DNA from: JAJEEA01 sp965116765
Lineage (GTDB): Bacteria > Acidobacteriota > Vicinamibacteria > Vicinamibacterales > UBA8438
Direction: 5' to 3'
Assembly (NCBI GenBank): GCA_965116765.1
Contig: OZ220718.1
Span: 6,014,001 to 6,078,000, forward strand
DNA length: 64,000 bases
Part shown: positions 26,473-34,892 of the stretch, piece after piece
How positions within the stretch are numbered: position 1 is the first letter of the stretch
Layout of the letters: each line of letters starts with the position of its first letter
The notes under the pieces: model-generated
Told to the model about the DNA's origin: nothing
Databases searched by the model: none
The model's input: the letters and a program-made list of their open reading frames with translations, nothing else
Program-made: the position numbers and the translations under genes

Positions 26473-28572
26473 CTAGTGGACCGACGCGTCTCGGCCCGGG
26501 TCGGAGACCGTCGACTCCGGCCCGTCCAGCTTCAGCGTGGCGGTGACGACGCGCGCCACCTGCACGCGCGCGTCGTTGAAGACGGCGCCGCCGCCGACGT
26601 CGGTCAGGTCGTCGGGGACGAGGGCGTTGGCGGTCGCGCCGTTGAGGGTGCTCATGCGCCAGAGCCCCTTGGGCAGGGCGACCGTGCCCCGGCGGATGCC
26701 GGCGTCGAGCGCCACCGGGCAGTGGACCTCGCCGAGGGCGTTGAAGACGCGCGCCGTGTCGCCGTCGGCGAGGCCGCGCGGCTCGGCGTCGTCGGGGTGC
26801 ATCTGCAGGCTCGCCACGCGCGTGCGCAGCTCGCCGAGGGTGGAGTTGACGGTCTTGCCGGTGGACGGCGAGATCAGGGCGAGGGGATGGTCGGCGGTGG
26901 CCGGATCGGGCCGGAAGCGGTAGATGCCCTCGGGGCTCTCGCGCTCGAGCTCGTCGGGGAACAGCCGCACCTTCCGGTTCGGGGTCCGGGGATGGACGTC
27001 GACGAACTGCACCGGCGCGCCCTCCGCCACCCCGAGGGCGATGCCCGACTCGAGCAGATCGCCGCGGGCCTTCTCGGGCAGCGCCGCCGCGAGGTCGAGC
27101 AGGGCCTCGGCGTCGCTTCCGTACCCGGCGCCGACGTCGAGGCCCAGCCGGCCCGCGAGCTCCGCGAAGACCTCGACGTTGGGCCGGGACGCGCCCACCG
27201 GCTCGATGACGGGGCGGGCGAGCTGCAGGTTGGTCGAGCCGTAGCTCTGGGCGACGTCGTAGGACTCGAGGAACGTGGTGGCGGGCAGCACCACGTCGGC
27301 GAGCCGTGCGGTGTCGGTCATCACCTGGTCGAACACCACCGTGAAGAGATCGTCGCGGGAGAGGCCCTCGATCACCCGGTTCTGGTTCGGCATCGTCGCC
27401 ACCGGGTTGCAGTTGTAGACGAACAGCATCCGGATCGGCGGGTCCTGCAGCTCGAGCAGGGCCCGGCCCAGCCGGTTCATGTTGACCACCCGCGTGTCCG
27501 GCTCGGGGGCGCCGATCCACGACTCGGCCGAGAGGTTCCAGGCGGCGGTGTTGCTCATCGAGTAGCCGCCGCCGCGGACCCCGAACTTGCCGGCGACGGC
27601 GGGCAGCGCGAGCACCGCGAGGGCGGCGCTGCCCCCGTTGCGGTTGCGCTCGAGCCCCCAACCGCACCGGATGACGGCGGGGGAGAAGTCGGCGTACATC
27701 TCGGCGAAGCTCTCGATCAGTCCCGGGTCGAGCCCCGCCACCTCCGCCGCCCGGTCGAAGGTCCATTCCGCGCAGCGCTCCCGCAGCCGGTCCGCGCCGT
27801 CGGCATGGGCGGCGAGGAACTCCTCGTCGGCCCGATCGTTCTCGAACAGGTAGCGGTGGATGGCCAGCGCGAGCACCACGTCCGTCCCCGGCCTGACCGC
27901 GAGGTGGATGTCGGCCCGCCGGGCCAGCTTGGTCCGGCGCGGGTCGACGACCACGAGGGCCGCCCCCGCCTCCTGCGCCGCCCTGATGGGCGGTACGAAG
28001 TGGATGCCGGAGCTGGACGGATTGGCGCCCCACACCACGATGAGCCGGGCGTGGCGGTAGTCGACGGGGGTCACGCCCGGCATCTTGCCGTAGAGGGCCT
28101 GGTTGGCGGTGCTCGTGGGCAGGGCGCAGACGGTGCGGGCGAGCCGCGAGGCGCCGAACTGCCGGAACAGCCGGGCGTCGACGGTGTCCTGGGTCAGCAG
28201 GCCGTTCGACCCGCCATACGAGAAGGGGAGGATCGCCTCGGCCCCGTCGGTGTCGCGGATCTCGATCATCCGCCCCGCGATCAGGGCGAGGGCCTCGTCC
28301 CACGCGGCCTCCCGGAACTCGCCGTCGCCGCGGCGGCCCCGGCGAACGAGGGGCTGGGTCAGGCGGGCGTCGCCGTACACCCGCTCGCCGAACCGGCGGA
28401 CCTTCCCGCAGATGTAGCCGTCGGTGACGGGGTTCCTGCGCGACCCGTCGATGGAGACGACGGCCCCGCGCTCGACCGCGACCTCGAGGCTGCAGGTGTC
28501 CGGGCAGTCGAGCGGGCATACGGTGTGCACCGTCGACCGGCCCCAGGTCGGCTCGTCGTCTGATCTGGACAT
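26473..28572 (-). CDS. Molybdopterin-dependent oxidoreductase (DMSO reductase superfamily)
   Basis: 699 residues. N-terminal 4Fe-4S motif CPLDCPDTC with the fourth ligand in GYICGK, then the standard molybdopterin domains: WDEALALIAGRM, VVWGANPSSSGIH, VVVDPRRTKLARRAD, RNRNGGSAALAVLALPAVAGKFG, VVLPATTFLE and a C-terminal MoDCo-binding domain with MHPDDAEPRGLADGDTARVFN. Soluble: no Tat motif or signal. No electron-transfer subunit is adjacent. Substrate unclear; closest in outline to the assimilatory or formate dehydrogenase-like catalytic chains. The ATG follows a -10-like TACACT by six bases. Confidence 0.88.
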   Translation of the reverse strand: MSRSDDEPTWGRSTVHTVCPLDCPDTCSLEVAVERGAVVSIDGSRRNPVTDGYICGKVRRFGERVYGDARLTQPLVRRGRRGDGEFREAAWDEALALIAGRMIEIRDTDGAEAILPFSYGGSNGLLTQDTVDARLFRQFGASRLARTVCALPTSTANQALYGKMPGVTPVDYRHARLIVVWGANPSSSGIHFVPPIRAAQEAGAALVVVDPRRTKLARRADIHLAVRPGTDVVLALAIHRYLFENDRADEEFLAAHADGADRLRERCAEWTFDRAAEVAGLDPGLIESFAEMYADFSPAVIRCGWGLERNRNGGSAALAVLALPAVAGKFGVRGGGYSMSNTAAWNLSAESWIGAPEPDTRVVNMNRLGRALLELQDPPIRMLFVYNCNPVATMPNQNRVIEGLSRDDLFTVVFDQVMTDTARLADVVLPATTFLESYDVAQSYGSTNLQLARPVIEPVGASRPNVEVFAELAGRLGLDVGAGYGSDAEALLDLAAALPEKARGDLLESGIALGVAEGAPVQFVDVHPRTPNRKVRLFPDELERESPEGIYRFRPDPATADHPLALISPSTGKTVNSTLGELRTRVASLQMHPDDAEPRGLADGDTARVFNALGEVHCPVALDAGIRRGTVALPKGLWRMSTLNGATANALVPDDLTDVGGGAVFNDARVQVARVVTATLKLDGPESTVSDPGRDASVH

Positions 28573-28578
28573 CGGGCC

Positions 28579-28584
28579 AGTGTA
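28579..28584 (-). promoter_or_regulatory. -10-like box for molybdopterin oxidoreductase
   Basis: TACACT on the minus strand, six bases before ATG 28572, no ribosome site. TACACT recurs as a -10-like box at 6375 and 59411. Confidence 0.45.
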
Positions 28585-28834
28585 ACACCGGGAGGCGCCG
28601 GCCCACGGCACGGCTCCCGGCGCCGCGCCGGCGCCCGAACCCCGCGCCGAACCGGAGCGGCGAGGATGCGGCGGCGACTCTCATCGGGGCGTCCGGGTTC
28701 GCCAGCCCCTGTCGGGCAGGCGCGCCCTTGCGGCACGCGAGGGCGCTCGCCCCGCCCGGTGCGGCGCCGGGCCTCGCCGCGGACCTCCCCCGCCGCTCTC
28801 CCGGGCGGGTCATGGGCGAGCTGGCCGCGTGGTG

Positions 28835-28840
28835 TAGGGT
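28835..28840 (+). promoter_or_regulatory. -10-like box for the DUF3810 gene
   Basis: TAGGGT ending six bases before ATG 28847; weaker than the others, but the same leaderless spacing. Confidence 0.3.
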
Positions 28841-28846
28841 ACGGAC

Positions 28847-29971
28847 ATGGCGCGGCGTCGATCCCGACCGGGGCCCGTTCGCCGCGGGCCGGGCTTGCTG
28901 CCGGCGGCGCTCGTCGTCGGCGCGGTCCTCATGGCGGTGCTGCCGGTCTCGCGCTCCGCCGTCGAGTCCGCGTACTCGCAGGGGGCGTATCCCGTTCTGC
29001 GGCAGCTCGTGACCGCGGCGACGAACCGGGTGCCCCTGGTGCTCTTCGACTGGCTGCTGCTCGGGGGGGCGGCGGCCATCCTCGGATGGATCGCGTGGCG
29101 GCTGCTGCGCCCGGGGCGGCAGGGGCGGCTGCGCGCGCTCGGCCCCGTCGCGGCGCGGCTCGCGGTCGTCGCCGCCGCCCTCTACCTGGTGTTTCTCGCC
29201 GCCTGGGGACTGAACTACCGGCGCGAGACGCTGGCCGTGAAGCTCGGCTACGCGGAAGACCGGGTGACCCCGGCGGTCCTGGAAGAGCTGACGGCGTCCG
29301 CCGTAACCCGTCTCAACCGCTTGTTCGAGGTCATCGAGACGCGGTCGTGGCCGCAGCTCGAGGAGCTGCCGGCCGAGCTCGGCCCCGCGTTCGAGCGCGT
29401 GCAGCGCGAGCTCGGTGCGTCCCGCCCCGCCCCCGCCGTCGTGCCGCGGCGCTCGCTGCTGACCCCGTACTTCCGGCGTGCCGGCATCGACGGCATGACC
29501 GATCCGTTCTCGCTTCAGGTGTTGGTCAACGACACCGTGCTGCCGTTCGAGCGGCCCTTCGTCACCGCGCACGAGTGGGCCCACGTGGCGGGCTACGCCC
29601 ACGAGGCGGAAGCCAACTTCGTGGCGTGGCTGACCTGCCTGGCCGGCGACGAGCGCATGCAGTACAGCGGGTGGCTCAATCTGGTGGGGCGGCTCCTCGG
29701 CGCGGTCCCGGAGCCGTCGCGGGAGGCCCTCGGCGCGCAGCTCGGTCCCGGTCCGCGCGCCGACTATGCCGCGATCCGGGCGCGGACGAACCGGGTCGTG
29801 CCGGTCATCCAGCGGAACGCCCGCCGCCTCAACGACGGGTACCTCCGGGCGAACCGGGTGGCCGGCGGGGTGCGCAGCTACGGCGAGGTCCTGCAGCTCG
29901 CGGTGGGCACGGATCTCGGGCGTCGAAGGTGGCCCGCGGGGGACGTTGCGGCACGACCGGGTCCCGATTGA
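28847..29971 (+). CDS. DUF3810 membrane metallopeptidase-like protein
   Basis: 374 residues. Arginine-rich N-terminus, then three membrane helices (about residues 18-40, 65-88, 100-125), an extracytoplasmic helical region and a zinc-site-like HEWAHVAGYAHEAEANF (HExxH with downstream EAE), the DUF3810 hallmark. NYRRETL and GIDGMTDPFSLQVLVNDTVLPFERPF are other conserved family segments. Function unknown; probably a membrane-bound protease. A terminator candidate is absent; a 61-bp direct repeat follows. Confidence 0.85.
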   Translation: MARRRSRPGPVRRGPGLLPAALVVGAVLMAVLPVSRSAVESAYSQGAYPVLRQLVTAATNRVPLVLFDWLLLGGAAAILGWIAWRLLRPGRQGRLRALGPVAARLAVVAAALYLVFLAAWGLNYRRETLAVKLGYAEDRVTPAVLEELTASAVTRLNRLFEVIETRSWPQLEELPAELGPAFERVQRELGASRPAPAVVPRRSLLTPYFRRAGIDGMTDPFSLQVLVNDTVLPFERPFVTAHEWAHVAGYAHEAEANFVAWLTCLAGDERMQYSGWLNLVGRLLGAVPEPSREALGAQLGPGPRADYAAIRARTNRVVPVIQRNARRLNDGYLRANRVAGGVRSYGEVLQLAVGTDLGRRRWPAGDVAARPGPD

Positions 29972-30052
29972 CGCGGAGGCCGCGGCAGGGGCTCCGCGGG
30001 TGCGGCCGACCGCCCGACCTCGGGCGCGGGGAAGGCGGGGTCGCGGCGCGGC

Positions 30053-30140
30053 CCGGCTCCGAGGTCGCGCGGGGTCGCCACACGCGGCCAGGAGCCGCCC
30101 TGCGCGCCGGACCCCGGCTCCGAGGTCGCGCGGGGTCGCC
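30053..30140 (+). repeat. 27-bp direct repeat, period 61
   Basis: CCGGCTCCGAGGTCGCGCGG, continuing to 27 identical bases, occurs at 30053-30079 and 30114-30140. The region is non-coding, between DUF3810 and the next gene. Confidence 0.7.
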
Positions 30141-30249
30141 CCGCGGCGTTCCGGTCTCGCCGGGGTTCCGTCGCTCGAGCGTCGACCCCCAATTGCGGCC
30201 GACCGCGTCCTCATCGCCCGGCCCTGGGGCGGGGTATGATCTCCCCGCC

Positions 30250-30444
30250 ATGTTCAAGCTGATTCCCACCGTGCGCGGAGGCGCCGCCAACTCGCCGATC
30301 CTTTTCAACCGCTACGCCAGCCTCGAGGAGGCCCGCGACGCCACCAAGGCGCTGATCCACGAGAACGCCCGGGTGACCCGGGTGATGATCGTCGACGCGT
30401 CCGTCGACGGATCGAAGTTCGTCGAGTGGATCGAGCGCTCCTGA
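30250..30444 (+). CDS. Conserved-looking small protein
   Basis: 64 residues, MFKLIPTVRGGAANSPILFN..., with a compact alpha/beta look (RVTRVMIVDASVDGSKFVEWIE). A -10-like TATGAT (30235-30240) ends nine bases before ATG. No family recognised. Short but with codon use like its neighbours and a convincing promoter. Confidence 0.6.
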   Translation: MFKLIPTVRGGAANSPILFNRYASLEEARDATKALIHENARVTRVMIVDASVDGSKFVEWIERS

Positions 30445-30454
30445 CGCCGGGGCG

Positions 30455-30680
30455 CTACGGCCCGGCCGCCCGGCTCGCGGCCCGCGCGCCGGCGAGGATG
30501 TTGTAGAGACCGTAGTTGCCCTCGTGGCACGCGTACTCGTACAGCGGCTGGGCCGACCGCGTCATCGTCGTCTCGACGCTCCACGGCCGGGTGAAGGCGG
30601 TTCGATCGTCGACCGTGAACCGGTAGAGCAGCGTGTCGGCGTCGAGGAGGCTGAAGCGCTCGATTCGCCGCTCCCGTGGT
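30455..30680 (-). pseudogene. C-terminal remnant of an acidobacterial-type protein
   Basis: On the minus strand an open stretch reads ERFSLLDADTLLYRFTVDD, then TAFTRPWSVETTMTRSAQPL and YEYACHEGNYGLYNILAGAR before a TAG at 30455-30457. This is the C-terminal end (about 70 residues) of a protein family common in Acidobacteriota. No start or N-terminal part is present upstream, where the frame runs into the metF 3' region. A truncated relic, not an intact gene. Confidence 0.6.
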
Positions 30681-30751
30681 TCAGTCCCCGGGTGGTGGGC
30701 AACGCCAGGTGTAGAGTGTCGCGGTCGAGACAGCGAGGCGCGGGCCGCGAC

Positions 30752-31708
30752 TCAGCGCAGCCCGAGGTTGTCGACGATGCTCGTGACGGCGCGGGCGCGG
30801 TTCAGCGAGTAGACGTGGAGGCCCGGCGCCCCCCCGGCGAGCAGGGCCTCGCACTGGCGGGTCGCGAACTCGATACCGAAGTCGGCGACGGCCTCGGCGT
30901 CGTCGCCGAACCTCTCCAGCTTCGCGCGCAGCGGTCCTGGCAGGGTCGCCCCGCAGAGCGCCGTGAACCGCTTGATCTGCTGGGTGCCGAGGATCGGCAG
31001 CACGCCCGGCGTCAGCGGCACCCGAACCCCCAGCGTGTCCACCAGGTAGTCGCGGAACGCGAAGTAGTCGTCGTTGTCGAAGAAGAGCTGGGTCAGCACG
31101 AAGTCCGCGCCCGCATCGATCTTGGCCTTGAGCCGCTGCCAGTCGACGTGCTTTCCCTCCGTGCACGCGACGTGGCTCTCGGGGAAGCCGGCGGTGCCGA
31201 TGGAGAATCCGCCGAGCTGCCGGATGAACGTCACCAGTTGGTAGGAGTACTCGAACCCGCTCTCCAGCTCGGCCAGCTCGTCCACGTTCTGCGGCGGGTC
31301 GCCGCGCAGGGCGAGGACGTTGCGGATGCCGCGCTCCCGCGCCTCGAGCAGGTACCGCTCGATCTCGGGGCGCGGGGTGCTGATGCACGTCAGGTGGGCC
31401 ATCGCGGTGGCGTGGAGCTCCCGCTGTATCCGGTCCGCGATGTCGAGGGTCTTGTCCCGGGTGCTGCCGCCGGCCCCGTAGGTCACCGAGTAGAAGTGCG
31501 GCCGGAGCGCCTGCATCGCCGGCAGGGTTCGCTCGAAGAGGTTGACCAGCCCCTCGCGGGTCCGCGGCGGAAAGAGCTCGATCGAGACGACGGGCCGGCC
31601 CTCTCGCCGCTCCTCGGCGTAGATGTCGCGGACGAGACGGGCGGCGGGGAGGACGGCGGCGGCGCCCGCCGATCCGGGGTCGGAGCGCCGTTCTGTGGCT
31701 GATGTCAT
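30752..31708 (-). CDS. metF: 5,10-methylenetetrahydrofolate reductase
   Basis: 318 residues. VVSIELFPPRTREGLVNLFE, FYSVTYGAGGSTRDKTLDIA, ALRGDPPQN, GFPESHV and DAGADFVLTQLFFDNDDYFAFRDY are the FAD- and folate-binding segments of MetF, which makes 5-methyl-THF for methionine synthesis. ATG 31708 gives the normal N-terminus (an Ala/Pro-rich leader of about 25 residues before the core). The start region and leader were duplicated: a nearly identical copy of the first codons lies 77 bases upstream. Confidence 0.93.
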   Translation of the reverse strand: MTSATERRSDPGSAGAAAVLPAARLVRDIYAEERREGRPVVSIELFPPRTREGLVNLFERTLPAMQALRPHFYSVTYGAGGSTRDKTLDIADRIQRELHATAMAHLTCISTPRPEIERYLLEARERGIRNVLALRGDPPQNVDELAELESGFEYSYQLVTFIRQLGGFSIGTAGFPESHVACTEGKHVDWQRLKAKIDAGADFVLTQLFFDNDDYFAFRDYLVDTLGVRVPLTPGVLPILGTQQIKRFTALCGATLPGPLRAKLERFGDDAEAVADFGIEFATRQCEALLAGGAPGLHVYSLNRARAVTSIVDNLGLR

Positions 31709-31800
31709 ACAGGTCGGTCCGAAGCGCCTCGGGCTCGACGGCCCGATGGGGCTCGAACCTCGTGGCGTTCCGTGGCTGATGTCATGCAGGTCGGTCCGAG
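31691..31800 (-). repeat. Duplicated metF start region
   Basis: A block of about 30 bases spanning the metF ATG (GATGTCATACAGGTCGGTCC on the plus strand) recurs 77 bases upstream with one or two changes (GATGTCATGCAGGTCGGTCC). The upstream copy has its own ATG and the codons MTSATER before going out of phase. Confidence 0.75.
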
Positions 31801-32113
31801 GTCTCGCTGACAGGACAGTACCATCCGGCTTCGCGGCCTGACAAGGCGGCCGGCGGTTGCGTCCCCCCGCGGATGGCCGTATAAAGGCGGGGACGCGAGA
31901 GGATTCCGCACCGATGCGGCGGCGTGCCGGCGGCGCCGATCGCGGGCGGTGTCGACCCTGCGGGACCGCGCGGCCCGTGCGGAAACGCGAGGCGACCCGG
32001 CCGGCCGGTCGTCGCAGGCGGCTCTGCTTGCCGCCCGACAACCCCACCCCGGCGGAGTCGGCTGCTGCTCTGCGGCGCGGACTCCCGGCCCTGACGCAGG
32101 GAGACTGGCAGCC
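31801..32113. other. Divergent intergenic region, metF / OPT transporter
   Basis: No gene. It contains a degenerate hairpin element (about 32008-32085) just before the OPT gene. No riboswitch or operator could be identified. Confidence 0.4.
32008..32085 (+). repeat. Degenerate CTAG-type hairpin element
   Basis: Retains GGCGGCTCTGCTTGCCGCCC and a mismatched GGAGTCGGC...GCGGACTCC hairpin. It ends about 30 bases before the OPT start codon and so would lie in its leader. Confidence 0.5.
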
Positions 32114-34129
32114 ATGAGCGCACCCGACCCGTCGCCGCCGCGGTTCACGCCGTTCGTCCCCGAAGAGACCGACCTGCCGGAACTGACGGTCCGGGCCGTG
32201 GTCATCGGCGTCTTCATGGCCATCGTGCTGGGGGCCGCGAACGCGTACCTGGGAATGCGGGCCGGGCTGACCGTCGCCGCGACGTTCCCGGCCGCGGTGG
32301 TGGCGATGGCGGCGCTGCGGGGGGTCGGGGGGTCGGTGCTCGAAGAGAACATCTCCCGCACTACCGCCTCGGTCGGCGAGGCCCTGGTGGCGGGGGCGAT
32401 CTTCACGATACCGGCCTTCGTGATCAGCGGGGTCTGGGACGAGCTGCGCTACTGGGAGAGCACCGCCATCATGCTCGTGGGCGGGCTGCTCGGGGTGCTG
32501 TTCATCATCGTCCTGCGCCGCACCATGGTCGTCGAGGCGGACCTGCCGTTTCCCGAGAGCGTGGCCGCGGCGGAGCTGGTGAAGGCGGGGCAGGGCCGCC
32601 AGACCGGCGCCAAGTACGTCTTCCAGGCGATGGGCATCGCGGGTGCGTGGGAGCTCGTCGAAAACTCCTACGGCCTCCAGATCGTGAGGGACTCGGCCAC
32701 CGCCTTCGTCAACCTGGGGCGCTCCACGGTCGAGATGCTCGGCCAGCCGGTGAGCTACGCCGGCGGGTTCATCCTGCAGTCGCCGGCCGCCTCGCCGGCC
32801 CTCGTCGGCGTCGGGTTCATCGTCGGTCCGCGCATCGCCTCGACGTTGTTCGCGGGGGCGGTGCTCGGCTGGCTCCTGCTGGTGCCGCTGGGGCTGTTCC
32901 TGAACCCGGCCGCGGCGGCCGAGACGGTCGGCAGGGCGGACCTGATGGCCCTCGGCGAGGAGGTGTGGCTGCGGCAGATACGCCCGCTGGCGGTGGGGAC
33001 GATGATCGTGGCCGCGTTCTACACCCTGTTCAACCTGCGGACGGCCCTCATCGAGGGGATCGGCCGGGCGTTCGCCGACGTCCAGCGGGCGCAGACCGGC
33101 GCGGGGACGGTCACCCGGCAGAACCTCGATCTGGACTTCAACAAGATCGGCATCGCCATCGCCGCCCTCTGCCTGCCCCTGCTCGGCCTCTACTGGTTCT
33201 TCAGCGGCAGCATTCCCGGCGCCCTCGTGCTGACCGTGGTCATGGTCGTCCTCGGTTTCCTGTTCGCGGCCGTGGCGGGGTACCTCGTGGGGCTGCTCGG
33301 CAGCTCGAACAACCCCATCAGCGGCCTGACCCTCAGCACCCTCCTGATCGCGGCGATTCTCATGGTCGGTCTGGGGGTCACCGGCCCGGCCGGCATCCTC
33401 GGCGTCCTCGGCGTGGCGGGAGTGGTCTGCTGCGCGGCGGGCGTCGCCGGCGACATGCTGCAGGACCTGAAGGTCGGCCACATCCTCGGCGGGACTCCCT
33501 GGAAGATGGAGGTCGGCGAGATCATCGGGGTGATAGTCGCCGCTCTCGTCCTCATCCTGCCGATGATGGCGATGCACGAGGTCTACACCATCGGCAGCGC
33601 CGATCTGCCCGCGCCCCAGGCCGGGCTGATGGCGCTGATGGCGGAGGGCATCGTCGGCGGGGAGATGGCGTGGCCGCTCGTCGTCACCGGGATGTTCCTC
33701 GCCCTCGGGCTCATCCTCATCCAGTCGCCGTCGCCGATGTTGATCGCGGTCGGCATGTACCTGCCCTTCTCGGCGACCGCCGCCATCTTCGTCGGCGGGA
33801 TCATCGCCTGGATGCTCTCGCGCGCCCTCGCCGCCCGCAACGCCGGCGAGGCGGCGGTGACGCGGGCCAACAACACCGGCGTGCTGCTCTCGTCGGGCTT
33901 CATCGCGGGCGAGGCGCTGATGGCGGTGCTGCTGGCGTTCGCGGTCCTGGGCGGCATCACGGTCGGGGTCGAACGGGTCCTCCCGTCGATCGCCGAGATG
34001 GCGGGCTTACCCACCTGGCTGCAGTCCCTGCTGGGCGCCCTGGTGTTCATCCTGCTGTACCACCTGCTGGTCCGCGTGCCCCTGGCCGCCAGCGAGGAGG
34101 ACGCGAGCCCGGGCGCGCCGCCGTCGTGA
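32114..34129 (+). CDS. OPT-family oligopeptide transporter
   Basis: 671 residues, about 15-16 membrane helices. AIVLGAANAYLGMRAGLTVAATFPAAV, SVLEENISRTTASVGEA, RTMVVEADLPFPESVAAAEL, GSSNNPISGLTLSTLL and QDLKVGHILGGTPWKMEVGE mark the OPT family, proton-driven importers of oligopeptides or metal chelates. The stop codon overlaps the GTG start of a PqqD-like protein (GTGA), so the two are translationally coupled. The hairpin repeat sits in its leader. Confidence 0.92.
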   Translation: MSAPDPSPPRFTPFVPEETDLPELTVRAVVIGVFMAIVLGAANAYLGMRAGLTVAATFPAAVVAMAALRGVGGSVLEENISRTTASVGEALVAGAIFTIPAFVISGVWDELRYWESTAIMLVGGLLGVLFIIVLRRTMVVEADLPFPESVAAAELVKAGQGRQTGAKYVFQAMGIAGAWELVENSYGLQIVRDSATAFVNLGRSTVEMLGQPVSYAGGFILQSPAASPALVGVGFIVGPRIASTLFAGAVLGWLLLVPLGLFLNPAAAAETVGRADLMALGEEVWLRQIRPLAVGTMIVAAFYTLFNLRTALIEGIGRAFADVQRAQTGAGTVTRQNLDLDFNKIGIAIAALCLPLLGLYWFFSGSIPGALVLTVVMVVLGFLFAAVAGYLVGLLGSSNNPISGLTLSTLLIAAILMVGLGVTGPAGILGVLGVAGVVCCAAGVAGDMLQDLKVGHILGGTPWKMEVGEIIGVIVAALVLILPMMAMHEVYTIGSADLPAPQAGLMALMAEGIVGGEMAWPLVVTGMFLALGLILIQSPSPMLIAVGMYLPFSATAAIFVGGIIAWMLSRALAARNAGEAAVTRANNTGVLLSSGFIAGEALMAVLLAFAVLGGITVGVERVLPSIAEMAGLPTWLQSLLGALVFILLYHLLVRVPLAASEEDASPGAPPS

Positions 34130-34494
34130 TCTCCTTCGAGGCCCGGCCGCGGCGGCTGCTCGAGTGGCGCGAGGAGAGCGGACGCTGCGTCCTGTTGCGC
34201 CCCCGCTTCGGCACGAGCCGTCCTGGGCGGTGGCTGGCCGGGCTGGCGGGCGACCCGCACTACCGGATCCGGCTCGACGAGGTGGGGACGCTCGTCTGGA
34301 AGGCGTGCGACGGCCGCACCTCGCTGGCCGAGATTGCCCGGGCCATGCGGTCCGCGTTCGGGAAGCGGGTCGATCCGGCCGACGAGCGGCTCGCCCGTTT
34401 CGTCGGCCGGATGCTCAGGGGGAGGATGCTCACTCTGGAGGAGCCGCCGGCGCAACTCGTCAGGCGGCGTTCGGGTTGCGGCGCTCGCTCATGA
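34126..34494 (+). CDS. PqqD-family (peptide-binding) protein coupled to OPT transporter
   Basis: 122 residues from GTG 34126, overlapping the OPT stop by the GTGA arrangement. The core RIRLDEVGTLVWKACDGRTSLAEIARAM is the PqqD/RRE winged-helix domain that in RiPP systems binds leader peptides for modifying enzymes. Stand-alone PqqD-like proteins also occur outside RiPP loci. No radical SAM or precursor gene is visible here. Possible role: presenting a peptide to, or sensing one for, the transporter (inference). Confidence 0.75.
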   Translation: MISFEARPRRLLEWREESGRCVLLRPRFGTSRPGRWLAGLAGDPHYRIRLDEVGTLVWKACDGRTSLAEIARAMRSAFGKRVDPADERLARFVGRMLRGRMLTLEEPPAQLVRRRSGCGARS

Positions 34495-34776
34495 GAGTCG
34501 ACAGGCTGTCTTCGAGCGTGCCGGTACGGCCCCGCAATTCGGCTCTGTCACGCGCGACCACGTCGATGCGCCTGTTCGTATCGTCGATCCGGCTCTCGAC
34601 GTGCTGAAGACAGCTCTCTCGTCGAACTGCCTGTTCATGTCGGTCTTCAGGTCGTCGATCCGCTTGCCGGTCTCGGTCTTCAGGTCGTCGATCCGCCTGC
34701 CGAGCTGCCTCCCGACCCAGAACATCGCTCCGAACAGGGGGACGATCAACAGGTTCGTACCGATGGTGTCCGCCAT
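34460..34776 (-). pseudogene. Small membrane/coiled-coil protein, frameshifted
   Basis: Starts MADTIGTNLLIVPLFGAMFWVG (one membrane helix), then a heptad helix RRIDDLKTETGKRIDDLKTD. The frame shifts at a GAGAGA (CTCTCTC on the plus strand, 34614-34620); removing one GA continues ESCLQHVESRIDDTNRRIDVV and a stop at 34460. Total about 104 residues. Its last 35 bases overlap the end of the convergent PqqD-like gene. Similar in layout to the 59-residue protein at 26248. Confidence 0.6.
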
Positions 34777-34892
34777 GATGCGCTGCCCGTGACCCATTCA
34801 AGACGATCCGGTTGGATCGGGTGCAGGTTCGGTCCGATTGCCGGCCCTCCGTCGGCCGAGATCGAGGCCGCCGCCTCCCACGACCGATCCTC

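Noticed and set aside
31709..32113. SAM or cobalamin riboswitch upstream of metF
   Set aside because: No conserved riboswitch core; the similarity is to its own duplicated start region.
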